Part shown: piece after piece, positions 24,226 through 36,900 of the stretch
How the letters are laid out: each line of letters opens with the position of its first letter
Position numbering within the stretch: position 1 is the stretch's first letter
Origin: Pleodorina starrii
Taxonomy: Eukaryota; Chlorophyta; Chlorophyceae; Chlamydomonadales; Volvocaceae
Direction: 5' to 3'
Assembly: GCA_030267565.1 (NCBI GenBank)
Contig: BRXU01000014.1
Coordinates: 904,001-968,000, forward strand
Length of the DNA: 64,000 nucleotides
Translations under genes and position numbers: made by a program
Notes under the pieces: generated by a model
The model's database searches: none
What the model saw: only the letters and a program-made list of their open reading frames with translations
Told to the model about the DNA's origin: nothing

Positions 24226-26828
24226 CTCGCGGCAGCAACAAACAGCGGCAGCAGACTTGCCTTGGCGCGTGGGGCGTATGTGGGTTGGGTGCGGCTTACC
24301 GTGTTGTCCGGTGCCGGGGGTCGGTAGGGCTGCCACATAGCCACCCTGTCATGACGATCGGTGTGTGTTTGGGGTTCCGGAGCGAGAGCCGTCCGTAGTC
24401 TGATGGCGGGGCGGGGGCAGACGTTGGGTGCCGCCGGGGGGCGACTCATCCCATCGGGATACGACTTGTACGGTTCGGTCGGGGGCATGCACGGGGGCTT
24501 GGGGTTGTGCATGCCGGCCGCGCACATGCTGCGCTCGTGGACGTGGTTCACACTGCGCTTGGCAGCTCCGATCAGAGCAGGACTAAAGAAGTTCGGTTCT
24601 GCCTTCGCTGTAGTGCATTAGAGACAGCATTGGGCAGGACCTCTGCCCCGGGCAGGACCTCTGCCCCGCTCCCCGCAGTGAGTCAGACGCGGACCGTCCG
24701 GCGGCGGTGGCGCCCCTGTCCAACGTGCAGAGATCAGGGGTCTCCGGGCACTTACTGCCGCCCAGCCCGTCGCCTTCCTCGCATCGAGGGCCCGCACACA
24801 CACACACACACAACACACACACTCACAACACACCACATATATCCATCGCGGTCCGTCGGTCAGCTCTTGCCTCCCCGCCTCTCCGAGTTAAGTCGAGTCG
24901 ATTCGAGCCAGTACTAGCTCCCCAAGCGAAGTGTAGTCGAGTCAAAGTCAAGCTCCGAGCCTCCGGACCGACAGCAGGCCCGGGCCGCCGACCCACATCC
25001 GATCCCAAGCGCCAAACCCCTCCTGCCCCCTGCCTCCTGCTGCGCCTACCGGTCTTGGTACTGGCCACCGAGCTCGGGGTCCCTTTCACCCTTACAAACC
25101 CCACACTATCAACACCCTATAATATTAGGAATAAAGACAGGTGTAGAGCTACGGCACTATAAACACGTGGCGGCAACGCCTCGCCGGTCGCAAACCCCCC
25201 TTCCCTCCCCGTCCGAAATCATTGCGCACTTTGTTACCGAGGCCCCTCCTCCGCCCTTCCGCCCGCCCTCGCAAAGGAGAGCGACAAATGGAAACCCAGC
25301 TGCCGCCCACAGCTGCTGGCCCCAAATCACCCCACGCGCTCGGTCAGTCACCGACCTGCTCCACCACCACCGCCACCTCTGCGGTATCATATTTTATTGT
25401 CCCTTGTTGCACACCGGCACAAGCAAGACACCTGCGGGAAAGATCACGTCTCCCGCCACCCGCCTCCACTGGGGAATCACGCACCTTGCGACGATTCGCG
25501 CCGCTGCTGCCCAAAGTAAGGCGGGGGAAGGGGGACCCCCTCCTCTCCCACTCCTTGGCACAAGAGTACGGAATGTTGCGGCAGGACAGCACATGACGAT
25601 GCAGTCACAAGGATCACAAACAGCCCAGAGGTGATGCACGCCTTGTGCGGCGGCGCATCGAGCCTCTGTGTCGCATGTGTGTCGATTGGCGCGTTGCCGC
25701 TGCCGCTGCTGCCGTTGCTGCAGCTGCTGTTGCTGCTGTTGCAGCTGCCGGGGGCGGTGCTGTCTGCGTGTGAGCAACCACCGTCATCACCACCACCGCC
25801 ACCAGCACGGCAACCCCTCCACAGGGTTTCAGCGGTCGAGCACACAACAATACGGTACTTCCGATGCAATATCACGGACGATGGATACAGATGCGACACC
25901 TCCTCCTCCTCCTCCTACTCGTCGTCTCCGTCGTCATCGCTAACGGGAGCCCACCCTCCGCCTCCGCCTCCCTGCAGTCCGTCAGTCGGTCCGCGAGCCA
26001 GAGCACCCCGGAGCAGCACCACCAGCCGGCCTCGCCATCAAAAACCAGCCAGCCGCAACCCGACCACCGCCGCTCCCTTTATTGCTCGGTTTCCTCTCTG
26101 CGTCCCCCACCCCACCCACAACCCCCATCCCCGTCACGTCCCCAAAGTTGGCCGGGTCTGCGGCCCAGCATACCAGGGAAAGCCCCGCGCTCAAAAGTGG
26201 GGCATCCGGAGGCCCCACCCCCCGAGGCCCCTCCTCATTGCCACAAGACATACATCGGCCCCACCTCGCCTTGTTCCCATGATACCGCCGCCTTCTCTCG
26301 CCAAACCCTAAAACAGACCGAGGCGTTATATAACAGCAAAGATACACAACGGAAGATACATACGGTAGGCTGATCACGTCACAAACAAAAAAATCACGGC
26401 GGACAACATTACGGCTTTTACCTGCCTTTTGCCTCCCAACGCGGGAGCGGCAGACGCCTGCCGGACCCCTCTCCCAGGCGCGCCGCGCCACGCCGCGTCC
26501 CGTCACGTCCAAAGCCAAACCACCAAACCTTCTCAGCCATATCCGCCCCCATCCGCCCTCCCCAACGCCGACCACCGCGCTGCGCTCCCTTGCTCCCACC
26601 AGCACCCCCACCCCCCACCCGCGCACCGGCCTCCAAAACGCCAGTCGGCCGACCCACACGAGCCAGCCGTAGCGCTTGGCGACAGCCGGTGCGCGCGCGC
26701 ACCCCCCGCTGCTGCTGCTGCTCTGATCACGTCAACAGTAACCCGCTGCTGCTCTGATCACGTCAACACACACACACCGCGTTTCACTGTCCAGATTCCC
26801 GGTTCAAATTGCCGGCCTCGTCCTCCTT
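24226..26828. other. Convergent intergenic region
   Basis: Between the ankyrin stop and the minus-strand stop at 26829. It contains a (CA)n run at about 24793-24833, a (CTG)n-rich stretch near 25700-25760 and a piece of the dispersed CTGCGGTATC repeat near 25379. The plus frame at 25631-26311 begins with a Leu-rich segment made of CTG triplets and has no domain. TTACA at 25091-25095 (TGTAA on the minus strand) could end the 26829 gene. No gene is supported. Confidence 0.55.
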
Positions 26829-29800
26829 TCACTCCGCAATGGCCCGCAGGTGCTCGGCGCCCCGGTCCAATGTGCAGTGCCCCGCAGCGCTCCGGGATGA
26901 CCCCGCCGCCGCCGCCGCTGTTGCCGTCGCTGATCCCGAGCCGCCGCCACGGCTGCCGCGTTGCTGCGCTGCCTTCTCCTGCTGCTGCTGCTGCTGGCTG
27001 CCGCCCGACGACTGCCGCCCGGATCGCCCAAAGCACCCGCCAAAGCAGCCACCGGGCGACGAGCGGCCGCGCCCACGCGCCACAGGCCCCGGAGCACCCG
27101 CGACAACGACCTGAACCGCCTCCTCCTCCCCCCCCTGTTCCTCCCGCTTCCTCTCCCACTCCTTCTCCTTCCGCGGCTGTCCCCCGACCTCGCCCTCCGG
27201 CCCCGCGCACCCACGCGCGTCCGCCACCGCTGCCCCTGCCGCCTGCGGCCCCTGCACCTGTTGCCCCTGCAGCTGCCCCTGCTGTTGCTGTTGCTGGTGG
27301 TGTTGCAGTTGATGGCAGAGGTGCTGTTGGCCCTGGTCCCGCCTGTGGTGCTGCTGGACCTCTCGCGCAGCCGCCGCCGCCGCCCCAGCGGTGGCGGCGT
27401 CCTCCTCCGTCTCCAACAGGAACCAGGGCTGGTGGTCCACAGCCGACATGTAGCTCACGTGTGACTCGACCGACATGGCCGACAAGTGCACCCGGGAACA
27501 CGACTGCGGCGTACCTCGACCGCTGTAGCCCGCCACCACCGCCGCAGCCAGCGTGTGCGGCGTCGGCGTGGAGACGCGGTGCAGCGGCGGCGGCGGCGGC
27601 GCCGTCGTGGTGGTGTTCGTGGAACCGTTGGCGTCAAAGCGGGGCAGCAGCTGCTGCTGCTGGTGCTGCTGCTGCTGCTCCGGGCACGCGTCGGAAGGGG
27701 CGGCAGAGAGCAGCAAGGAAGCGCGCGGCAGCGGCGGCTCAAGCGGCAACCCCGGCGTCGGCGGCGCCGTCACCGACGGCGCCAACGGCAGCGGCGCCAG
27801 TGGCGGCGGCGGCGGCGCCGCCGGGGCCTTGGCGGGCGGCGGCGGCGGCACCGCCGCCGCCATGGCGGCGCCATAATCGCCACTGGCGCTTGCGCTAGTC
27901 GACGACCCGCACTCCGTGTCTGCGCCCTGTTGCTGCTTCTGAGGCCGCGGCGGCGCCACCGCCGCCCCCTGCCCCTCCTGCCCCTCCCCGAGGCCGCTCT
28001 CCGCCGCCGTATCCAGGTCATCCTTGTTCACAAAGAACGGCGAGTGCTGAAACACATTGCCGATGTGTTGAATGACACGCAGCATCTGCTCGCAGTAAAA
28101 GGCAACGGCCGGCTCCACAACCTCCGCCAGACGCGGCGCAGCGGCGCGCGCCGCCGGCGTGGCGTCGCCGGCCGCCTCGGCCCAGGCCGCCAGGCACACA
28201 TCCAGCCGGATGCCCAGCTCCGTAATGCCGTACAGATCCGGGCCGTATCTGATCCGCTGCTCCTCCATCGGGCCCAGCTTGGCATTGATCTCCTTGGCAA
28301 AGTCCAGCAGGACCTGAGGGATGCCTGCCACCCACCTGCGCAACAGCAGCGCAGGTTTGGGGCCAGAACAACAGTCAGTGCGCGTCAGTGCGTCAGCGTC
28401 CAAAACGTCAGTGCGTCAGCACGTCAGCAGTGGTTCAGCAATGTGAAGGACCTGTGATTGGTGAGCCATAAGGATGGGCCCGGGGGGCCTCAGATCGCGG
28501 CAAACGAGAATCGCATAGGGCCTCGCCAGCACGATGCAAGAGCAAGAGAGACAGGAGAGCGGCAGCGAGTGACAGCGGGAGGGAGGGATGGCAAGGTGGC
28601 ACGGCGACCGGCTCGAATGACGGGTGTCGGGGTACAGTGCACATACAGGGGGCGCAATGAAAGCTGCATCAACCGCCACGCACACGCCATCGCCATCGCC
28701 ATTGCAACAGCAGCAGCAGCACACACAGCGGGACGTTTCAGTGGCCGTGTCGCAACATCAAATATAGGCTATGATACATAGCGCCCCGCTTACAGTACCG
28801 TATGGTTTGGCACGGAACGGCAGTCAAAAGGAGGAATACACACACGCACACACGCACATTCACATACAGGGGCGCACGCGGATACCCATATGCCCCAAAA
28901 CACACCCACCCACCCGCCCCGGCGCCACGTAGCCCTCCCCTCCCCTACCCTCCCACTCTCCACCCCCCCATGTTGTGCTGTTCAGTGAACAGTGAGCAGT
29001 GAACAGTGAACAGTGAGCAGTGGTGCTGGTGGTGGTGGCAGCGGCTCTCACTTGATGACCATCTTGTACATTCCGCTGCACTCGCCCAGCTGCACCAGCG
29101 ACTGCCGCCGCTCCCACTGCTGCTGGAGGTACATGTCGTACTTTTGGCGAATGGTGCCGCCGCGCTTCACCAGGTCGGCAATCTGCTTCTTGTACCGCGC
29201 CTCCGTACTCACGCTGTGATGGACAAGTACAGCAGTCCGAAGTGGCGGTGGAAGTGGCGGCCACGGTGGCGCGACGCCGCGAGAGGGACGGAAGGAGGGC
29301 GAAGGGCGGAAGGAGGGTAGGGAGGCAAGGGAGGGGAGGGAGGGGAGGGAGGCAAAGGAGGAAAGGAAAACCATGTTAAGACAGCGTCGGTGGCGGCGAA
29401 GAGGAAGAGCGGAAGAGCAGGGGACTCGGGAGGGCGGCGAAACGGACTGACCGTCATAGCCGACCACCGAAGAGAGGCAGCGGGCGGGGGTGGAGCCCTT
29501 CTACGGTATCTTGGATGGTCCCGAGATGCTGCAAAGGTAGAGCCTGGAAACCGGAGAACAGCGCCGCACGAGCGCTGCTGCCACCCCGCACTGCACCGCA
29601 CCCCGATGGCCTGATTAGCAGCTCTGTGCGGCAGTGCCCAAGCTGGCTTGTGTGTGTGTCTGTGTGTGTGTGTGTGTGCCCAACTCGCTGGCTGCGAGAG
29701 GGGCACCAAGCCGGCGGCGGGGGCAGGAGCGCGGGGGCGCGACGGCAACCGCCGCATGCCCACGCCTCCCTCAGGCGCTCACCGTTGCCGCTCCAGCAGC

Positions 29801-30331
29801 GCGCCCCGGAAGTCCTGGGGAATAAACTGCTGCAGCTGCGCTTTGACGCTGGCGGTGTTGTCGTCCTGCACCGCGAAGATGCTCCGCTCGGCGCTGACCA
29901 GAAGGGTGTGACAGCGGGCGCACGTCGCGGCGAGCTCCGGCTGACCCGAAAAACCGTCCTGCATCTTGGACAGCGACATCGCGAGCTCCTGCAAATTTAT
30001 GATTTGAAGGCACGAGAAGAGGCGTTAACGTACCATCCTAACCTGGCAGTTGTCCTGTCCGCACATGTCCAATGCTACCTCTGCTCCATACTCCCAAGCG
30101 CACCTCGCAAATCATTCGATTTCTCCAAAAGCAGTCGTCGATGCGTGTTGGTGAAGGCATTCCAACCTTTTCCGGCACCTTGCTCCCGGGCTTGGTGACT
30201 TCCGCAGCAAGCGCTTCAATGCGCTGCAAGTGCGCAAGCCGCGTCTCATAGGGCACGGGCGCAAGTGGGTATTTCTGATAAAACTGCTTCAAGAATTCGC
30301 GGGTAATAGGCTTTAGCTTCGCGTGCGCCAT
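26829..30331 (-). CDS. Conserved protein of unknown function
   Basis: Four exons on the minus strand join in phase: 30331-30167, 29988-29783, 29213-29052, 28335-26829 (679 residues). The N-terminal 280 residues look like a real folded, largely helical unit: MAHAKLKPITREFLKQFYQK at the start, RYKKQIADLVKRGGTIRQKY, YLQQQWERRQSLVQLGE, AGIPQVLLDFAKEINAK, LGPMEEQRIRYGPDLYG and NVFQHSPFFVNKDDLD. A CARCHT pair sits near residue 80. The remaining 400 residues are Gln-, Pro- and Ala-rich, ending with a Cys/Gly-rich GGCFGGCFGRSGRQ. I believe plants have a related family, often labelled hydroxyproline-rich, but I cannot confirm it, and no function is proposed. The first donor (AAG followed by GTTGGA) is weak; another GT twelve bases earlier is possible. 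Confidence 0.72.
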
Positions 30332-30971
30332 GGCTAGGCTGGGAGGGAAAATGCTCGTGCAGCGGGTCCCAAGGAGTTTTAACGACGTCTAGGCTCAGCC
30401 TGACTGTATGCATCCACCAACCTAAACCACCGCGGCTCAGAGCGTTCGGTTTAACTGTACACCCTAAATGCAAACTGTTCAGTGCAAAGGGCGTATAAAA
30501 ATAACAGCAATGCGCAAAAGAGTTGTGCGGTTCTGTGGAGAGTCATATATATTTGCGGTCGTTGCCCACCGGACCGTTGGCCCGCTGAACAGGGAACAGA
30601 ATACGGCAGTTTATTAGTCCCGGTCAGTTGAGGAGGCGAGAACACCGGACTTATGACACTTTTCATAATTACTTGGCAGCTTGGCTAGCGTTCTGCTGTT
30701 CGGTTTCGAAAAGCTGGTTGTGAAACTTGCGGGAGGCAATTTACAAGCCCACCGCCCTCCTCGTCACGACACCCTATTTCCTCGCTTTTCAAGCTCTCCA
30801 TCCACGCCCACGTTTATAGCCTAATACTCACGCGATTTCTGCCGCCGGGCCAGCCGGCTAGCGGCGGCCCCCGACGAGCCCCTGACAGCCGCCCGGCAAA
30901 TTATATTTCCTCATCTCGCATCCTATAAGTAGGCCGCCTTTATTCACTTAGCGACGCCTTGAGGTACTTCC
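30332..30971. promoter_or_regulatory. Divergent promoter region, unknown gene / MTR4
   Basis: 640 bases between opposite starts, noticeably richer in A and T than the flanks. CCTATAAGTAGG at about 30923-30934 is a TATA-like element roughly 45 bases before the MTR4 ATG. ATATATATTTGCGG at about 30545 could serve the other direction. Confidence 0.5.
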
Positions 30972-33900
30972 ATGTCGTCCGACGCGGCGCCGCTAGGCAA
31001 GCGGCCCGCCGACGCGTCCGACAGCCATAACGGCGATGCCGCTGGCGATGGTGCAGCAACGCAGCCGCCGGCCGCAAAGGCTCCGCGCCTCGCCGGAGGA
31101 GCTGATCGCGTAGCTCGCCTGCCCGTGGGCGCCAACCTGGTGGAGGTGGACGGCAAGTCCTGCACCCATGAGGTGGCCTGGCCGCCCGGCCAGGATGGCA
31201 GCCCGCTGCCGCCGCCAGCGCGAGAGGGGCCTCCAGCTCGCGTGTACCCCTTCAAGATCGATCCCTTCCAACAGGTGGCGGTCAACTGCCTCGAAGCGGG
31301 TAAGACTATACGAATTGTACGACAGTGCCGTCGACAGTGTCGTCGCGATGTCGTAGTACAGTACAGAGGACAGTACAGTACGACATGTGCTGTGTGTGTA
31401 AAAACAGAGGATTGCAGCCCGGTGACGTCAGCGCCCCCTGGTCTGACCAGCTGCTGGATACCCAGTGCTGGCTGTAGCCCTCGGTCCACAGGGATGTGCT
31501 GCAGCCCTCGAGCCGTTGGGAGCCCGCTGTGGCACATCGCGAGCTGTGTGTGTATGTGTGTGGAGATGGTGTTGCAGGGTCGAGGCGGGCGGTGTGGCGG
31601 CTGTGAAAGGCGGGCCGGTACCGCGCGCCTGCGCCTCCCCGTCCTTTGCCTGGCGCCGGTGTCGCCCCCAACCCGCCCCGCCGCCTCGCCCCTCGCGCCC
31701 TTGGCGCCCACCGCTCCTCTGGCACGTAACAAAACTCTCCTGGCCGACCCGCCCTCGCGCGCCCGCTCCCGGGGGACGAGGACCAATGGACGATTCCCTC
31801 GACCCGCGCCTTGCCTCCAATCCACCCACCCAATCCAATCCACGCCCTATCAGCTAGCACCCTGCGTGGAGCAGTGGGGTGATCCCTACGCGGCCCACCC
31901 GGTAACGTCCCCCGACCCGGACCCCGCCCATCAGCCTCTGTCTCCAGGCTGGCCAGCCCCTGAACCCGAGTCCGGCTGACCCGGCCCTCCCTTCCGGCTG
32001 CCCTTGCCAACCCCTCCTCTCAGCTCTCAACCCCTCCACCGTCTCAACCCCAACCCTCACACACGCACACGCACACACAAGCGCACACACGCCTTCCCTT
32101 CCCTCCCCTTTCCTCCCCTCCCCCCTGCAGGTCACAGCGTCATGGTCGCTGCGCACACCTCTGCGGGAAAAACGGTGGTGGCCGAGTACGCATTCGCGAT
32201 GGCGCTGCGGTGAGGGGCGGGGAGGGGCAGGGGGCAGGTGGCAGGGAGGGGGACGGGGGGCAGGGGGGGGAACGGGGGGCAGGTAGGGGGACGGGGGACA
32301 GGGGGCAGGGGCAGTTTGGTGCCGCGCCTTGGAGTTGAAAGCGGTGGGTATCTGCGGGGCGGCAAGGCATGGCAAGGCAAGGCGAGTGGTTTCGGCGCCG
32401 CGTGTGGTTTCGGAGCAGGTTGCTGCGGCCGCGCCCGGAGCTGGCGGGAGGAGGGATGGGAGGTGGGAGGGGGGCAAGGCAAGGTTACCCTACCCGGCCG
32501 GCCGCTTTCCGAGCCCCTGGGAACCCTCCGCACCACCTCGCAAACCCACCTCCCTCCCTCCCTCCCTCCCTCTCTCCTGCTTCCTCCCACTACCTCTCAC
32601 CTCCCGCTTCCTGCGTCCCTTCTTGACTGCAGTATCGTTCTTCTTACCGCCCCTCCCTCCCCCCCGCCCTCCCTCCCTCCCTCCTGCCTCCCCCCCAGCG
32701 ACAAGACCCGGGTGGTGTACACCTCCCCCCTCAAGGCGCTCTCCAACCAAAAGTATCGGGAGCTGGCAGAGGAGTTTGTGGACGTGGGGCTCATGACGGG
32801 AGACGTGACCATCAACCCAAATGCATCCTGCCTGGTCATGACCACAGAGATTCTGAGATCCATGTTGTACAGGGGATCAGGTACGGCGGCCGGGAACACG
32901 ACGTTTGTAAGTAACCATGATTAGTGAAACTCGACTCGAGGGAAAGGATGCGAGAGTTACAGGGAAAGCCGCGGCAGAGGGGTAGGGGTAGGGAGGTGTG
33001 GGACGCCGTGTGGGGCGTGGTGGCGTTTGTGTGGGAAGGAGACCGCCGTCCCGAGCAGCGTGTTTGCCGCCACCGGCGGTTGGTTGCTGTGATTTACAAC
33101 TGTCCCAACCGCCGCCCCAACCGCAACCGCAACCGTCGCAGAGGTGGTACGGGAGGTGCAGTTGGTTGTGTACGACGAGATCCACTACCTGCGCGACAAG
33201 GAGCGCGGCGTGGTGTGGGAGGAGTCCATCATCCTGGCGCCCAAGTACGTGTGTTTGTACGGCACGTGCTTGTGTGTGTGTTTGTACGGCACCGTGCCAC
33301 TCGCGCTCTGCCGTAACTCGGACTGTTCTTCCCACCCCACCCCACCCCCTTTCACCCCACATGTCAGCCTAAGACCCTCACCCCGCCCCGCCGCGTCCCG
33401 CCGCCCTCAGGCAGGCCCGCTTCGTGTTTCTGTCCGCCACCATCCCCAACGCGCGCGAGTTCGCGGAGTGGGTGGCTAAGACCCACGGGTCACCCTGCCA
33501 CGTGGTCTACACCGACTACCGACCAACGCCGCTGCAGCACTACCTCTTCCCGGCGGGTGAGTGGCTTGCTGCTCTCTGTGTGTGCGCGTGTGTTTGTGTG
33601 TGTTTGTCTGCTCCCCCGGGGTTATCCTTCGGTATCGCAACCAGGGAAAACCTTTCCAGAGAAACCTGCAAAACCCGGCCAAAACTCTAAAACCTCCACA
33701 AAACCCTCCTTCCCGCCCCCGCTTCCCGCCCCCCCCCCGCCAGGCGGCGACGGGCTGTACATGGTGGTCGACGAGCGCGGCGTCTTTCGGGACGACAACT
33801 TCCAAAAAGCGGTTGGAGCGCTAACCGACACGGACGCCGGCGGCGGCAAGGGTGCGGCGACCGCGCAGCGTCGTACAGGGAGCAGGGGGGTAATAAGAAC

Positions 33901-36900
33901 GGCCCGGGCTGAGGGAGCAGGGGGAGCGGTATCCCGGTGACGGGTCGCCTGGCCTGGCCTCGCCTGGCCTGGCCGCGCTTCGTTTGGCCTGTGGCGGGAG
34001 CGCCGTCTAAGCCGCCCCCAAAGCACCGGACCCCGCACCGCACCTACACACACACATTGTGAGGGTTCCGCTGCGGGGTTCATCTTGATTTGATTTGTTG
34101 ATTGCCCCTCTCCAACCCTTTTGACCCTGTGCGTGCAACAGCCAAGGGCGGCAAGGGCGGCGGCGGCGGCGGCGCCAAAGGCGGGCAGGTGGTTGGCGGC
34201 GCCGACTCCCAAAAGTCCGATATTTTCAAACTGGTCAAAATGATCATGGAGCGCAACTACGACCCGGTCATCGTGTTCTCGTTCTCCAAGGTGAGCGGAC
34301 CCGCGGATGACCCGCGGGTCGGTCGGCGGCTGACCCGCGGGTCGGTCGGCGTCGCGTGAAGGTTTGGAGGAATGGCGTATCAGCCTGTCAGCCTGCCGCC
34401 TTGGGAGTGTCATCCCTTACCCCTCACCTCACCCTCACCTCACCTCACCCTCACCTCACCTCCGCCTCACCTCACCTCCGCCTCACCTCACCTCCGCCTC
34501 ACCTCACCTCCGCCTCACCTCACCTCCGCCTCACCTCACCTCCGCCTCACCTCACCTCCGCCTCACCTCACCTCCGCCTCACCTCACCTCCGCCTCACCT
34601 CACCTCCGCCTCACCGGGTTCCTGGTCGTGAGCTACGTCCCTGATACGCTGCGGTATCATCTTGTCCATTCTCCTCCTCCTCCTGCTCCCCCTGCCCCTC
34701 CCCCCCTCCCCCACCTCAGCGTGAGTGTGAGGCCCTTGCCTCCCAGATGTCCCCCCTGGAGTTGAACAGTGAGGAGGAGAAGGCCCTGGTGGCCAACATA
34801 TACTGGTCAGCGATGGAGTGCCTGTCGCAGGTGGGGGGGGGAGGAGGGGGGGGGGAGGGGAGGTGGACGGGAGGGGCGGGAGGGGGGAGGGAGGGGGCCG
34901 GGTGAAGTTCCAAATGGTCTGGATAGTGGGAAAGGGGGTGGAGGGGAGGTGGAGGGGATGGGGCAAGGGGTTGAAGGTGCGGGGAAAGGGGAGGGGGAGG
35001 GGTTCCTCTAGCGTGGCATCTTCTTCTTTGTTTCCCACCCCAGCCCCCAAAACCCAAACCCCACCCCCTCCCTCCCTCTCCCCTCTTCCCTCCCTCCCTC
35101 CCTCCCTCCCTCCCAGGACGACCAGCGCCTGCCCCAGATCACTGCCATGCTGCCCATGTTGCAGCGGGGGGTGGGGGTGCACCACTCGGGTCTGCTGCCC
35201 ATTGTCAAGGAGGTGGTGGAGATACTGTTCCAGGTGGGGGGGGACGGGGGGAGGTTTTGGGGGGGAGAACCCCACGGGTGTGCCGGTGGGAGGGATGGGA
35301 TGGGGTGGGGTGGGCGCTGGCGCTGGCGCTGGCGCTGACCGGCTGTCATGCTGCAGGCCCTGACTGACTGCCGCGCCCCTTCCCCCTCATCGCCCTTCCC
35401 CCCCAATCCCCCCCCACCACCACTGCCTTCAGGAGGGCCTGCTCAAGTGTCTGTTCGCCACCGAGACCTTCTCCACCGGCCTCAACATGCCCGCCAAGAC
35501 GGTGGTCTTCACCAATGTCAAAAAGTACGACGGAGGCGTGTTCCGGTGGATCACCAGCGGCGAGTACATCCAGATGAGCGGACGAGCGGGGCGAAGAGGG
35601 CTGGACGACAGGGGTGAGTGGGGGCCGGCCCTGACGACGAGCGAGTGAGCGAGCGAGCGAGCGAACCGCCGCGCATCACGTCACGTGTGTCGTTCCTTCC
35701 CCTCCTCGCTCCTCCGTCTCCCTCTTCTGTCTGTCTTTTTCTCTTCCTGCCCCTGCGTCCCCGCCTTCCAGGGTTCGCACCCTCACCTCCACACACAGCC
35801 GCACCCGCACACACACACACACCGAACCTGGAACCCACAGCAACAACCCCAACCCCAACCCCAACCCCAACCCCAACCCCAACCCCAACCCCAACCCCAA
35901 CCCCAACCCCTCACACCCCCACCCTACGTCCCTCCGCTGCGGTAAATCGTCTTTCTTACCCCCATCCCCACCCCCACCCAAACACGCACGCGTATGTGTA
36001 CTGCGTGTCTGCGTGTCTGCGTGTGTGTGTGTCTACGTGTGTGTGTGTCCACCCCTCCAGGTGTGGTTATTCTGATGTTGGACACCCGGCTAGAGCCCCC
36101 AGTCGCCAAGGAGATGATCAAGGGCGCCCCCGACACGCTCTACTCGGCCTTCCACCTGGGCTACAACATGCTGCTGGGGCTGATGAGGGTGGAGGGAGCG
36201 GAGCCGGAGGGACTCATGGCGGCAAGCTTCAGGTGGGGCTGGGGGGGGCGGGGGGGCGGGTGGCTGCGTGTGAGCCTGTGTGTAAGCCTTTGTGGAGGCC
36301 TGCGTGTAAGTTTGTGTGTAAGCTTGTGTGTAAGCTTGTGTGTGGAGAGGCGGGGGAGGGGGGGTATCCACGTATAGGCCGGTGGGGCTGGGGAGGGAAC
36401 GGGCAACGGGGCGTGTGTGCGTGTGGGTGCTTATGTGGTTGTTGGCAAAGAGTCTCCCGCCCCACGCCGCGCCCGCCACACACCCGCGCCACCCGCGCCA
36501 CCCCACCCCCCCCCCCGCCGCAGGCAGTTTCAGACGGAGCGGGCGCTTCCCTCCCTGGAGGCCCGCGTGAGCGCGCTGGAGACGGCACGCGACGCTGTTG
36601 TCGTACAGGACGAGCAGTCTGTACGGCAGTACTATGCCCTGTTGGACCAGCTGGTGTCGCTGCGCGCCTCCCTGCGGGGGCTGCTCAACTCCCCCCGGGT
36701 GTGCCTGCCCTTCCTGCAGCCAGGTGGGTGGGTGTATTGGGGGGAGGGGGAGGGGGGGTGGGTGGGTCCACGTATAGGCCGGGGGGGAGGGAGGTGGTGG
36801 GTGCTATAGATGTATGGAGTGAGGGTGCGTGATGGTGGGGGCGGGTGGGTGGGTGGTGGTGGTGGTGGGGTGGTGTGCGGGTGCGGGTGGGGTTGATGGA

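Noticed and set aside
25631..26311. Plus-strand frame starting with a Leu-rich signal-like segment
   Set aside because: The Leu run comes from a CTG triplet repeat; the rest is Pro/Ser filler without motifs.
28995..29030. Short GTGAACAGTGAGCAGTGAACAG direct repeats considered as a CRISPR-like array
   Set aside because: Repeats are contiguous without spacers and lie in a eukaryotic intron; no cas genes.
33479..33491. ACCCACGGGTCACC in an MTR4 exon counted with the palindrome family
   Set aside because: It encodes conserved protein sequence (KTHGSP) and is probably coincidental, so it was left out of the count.
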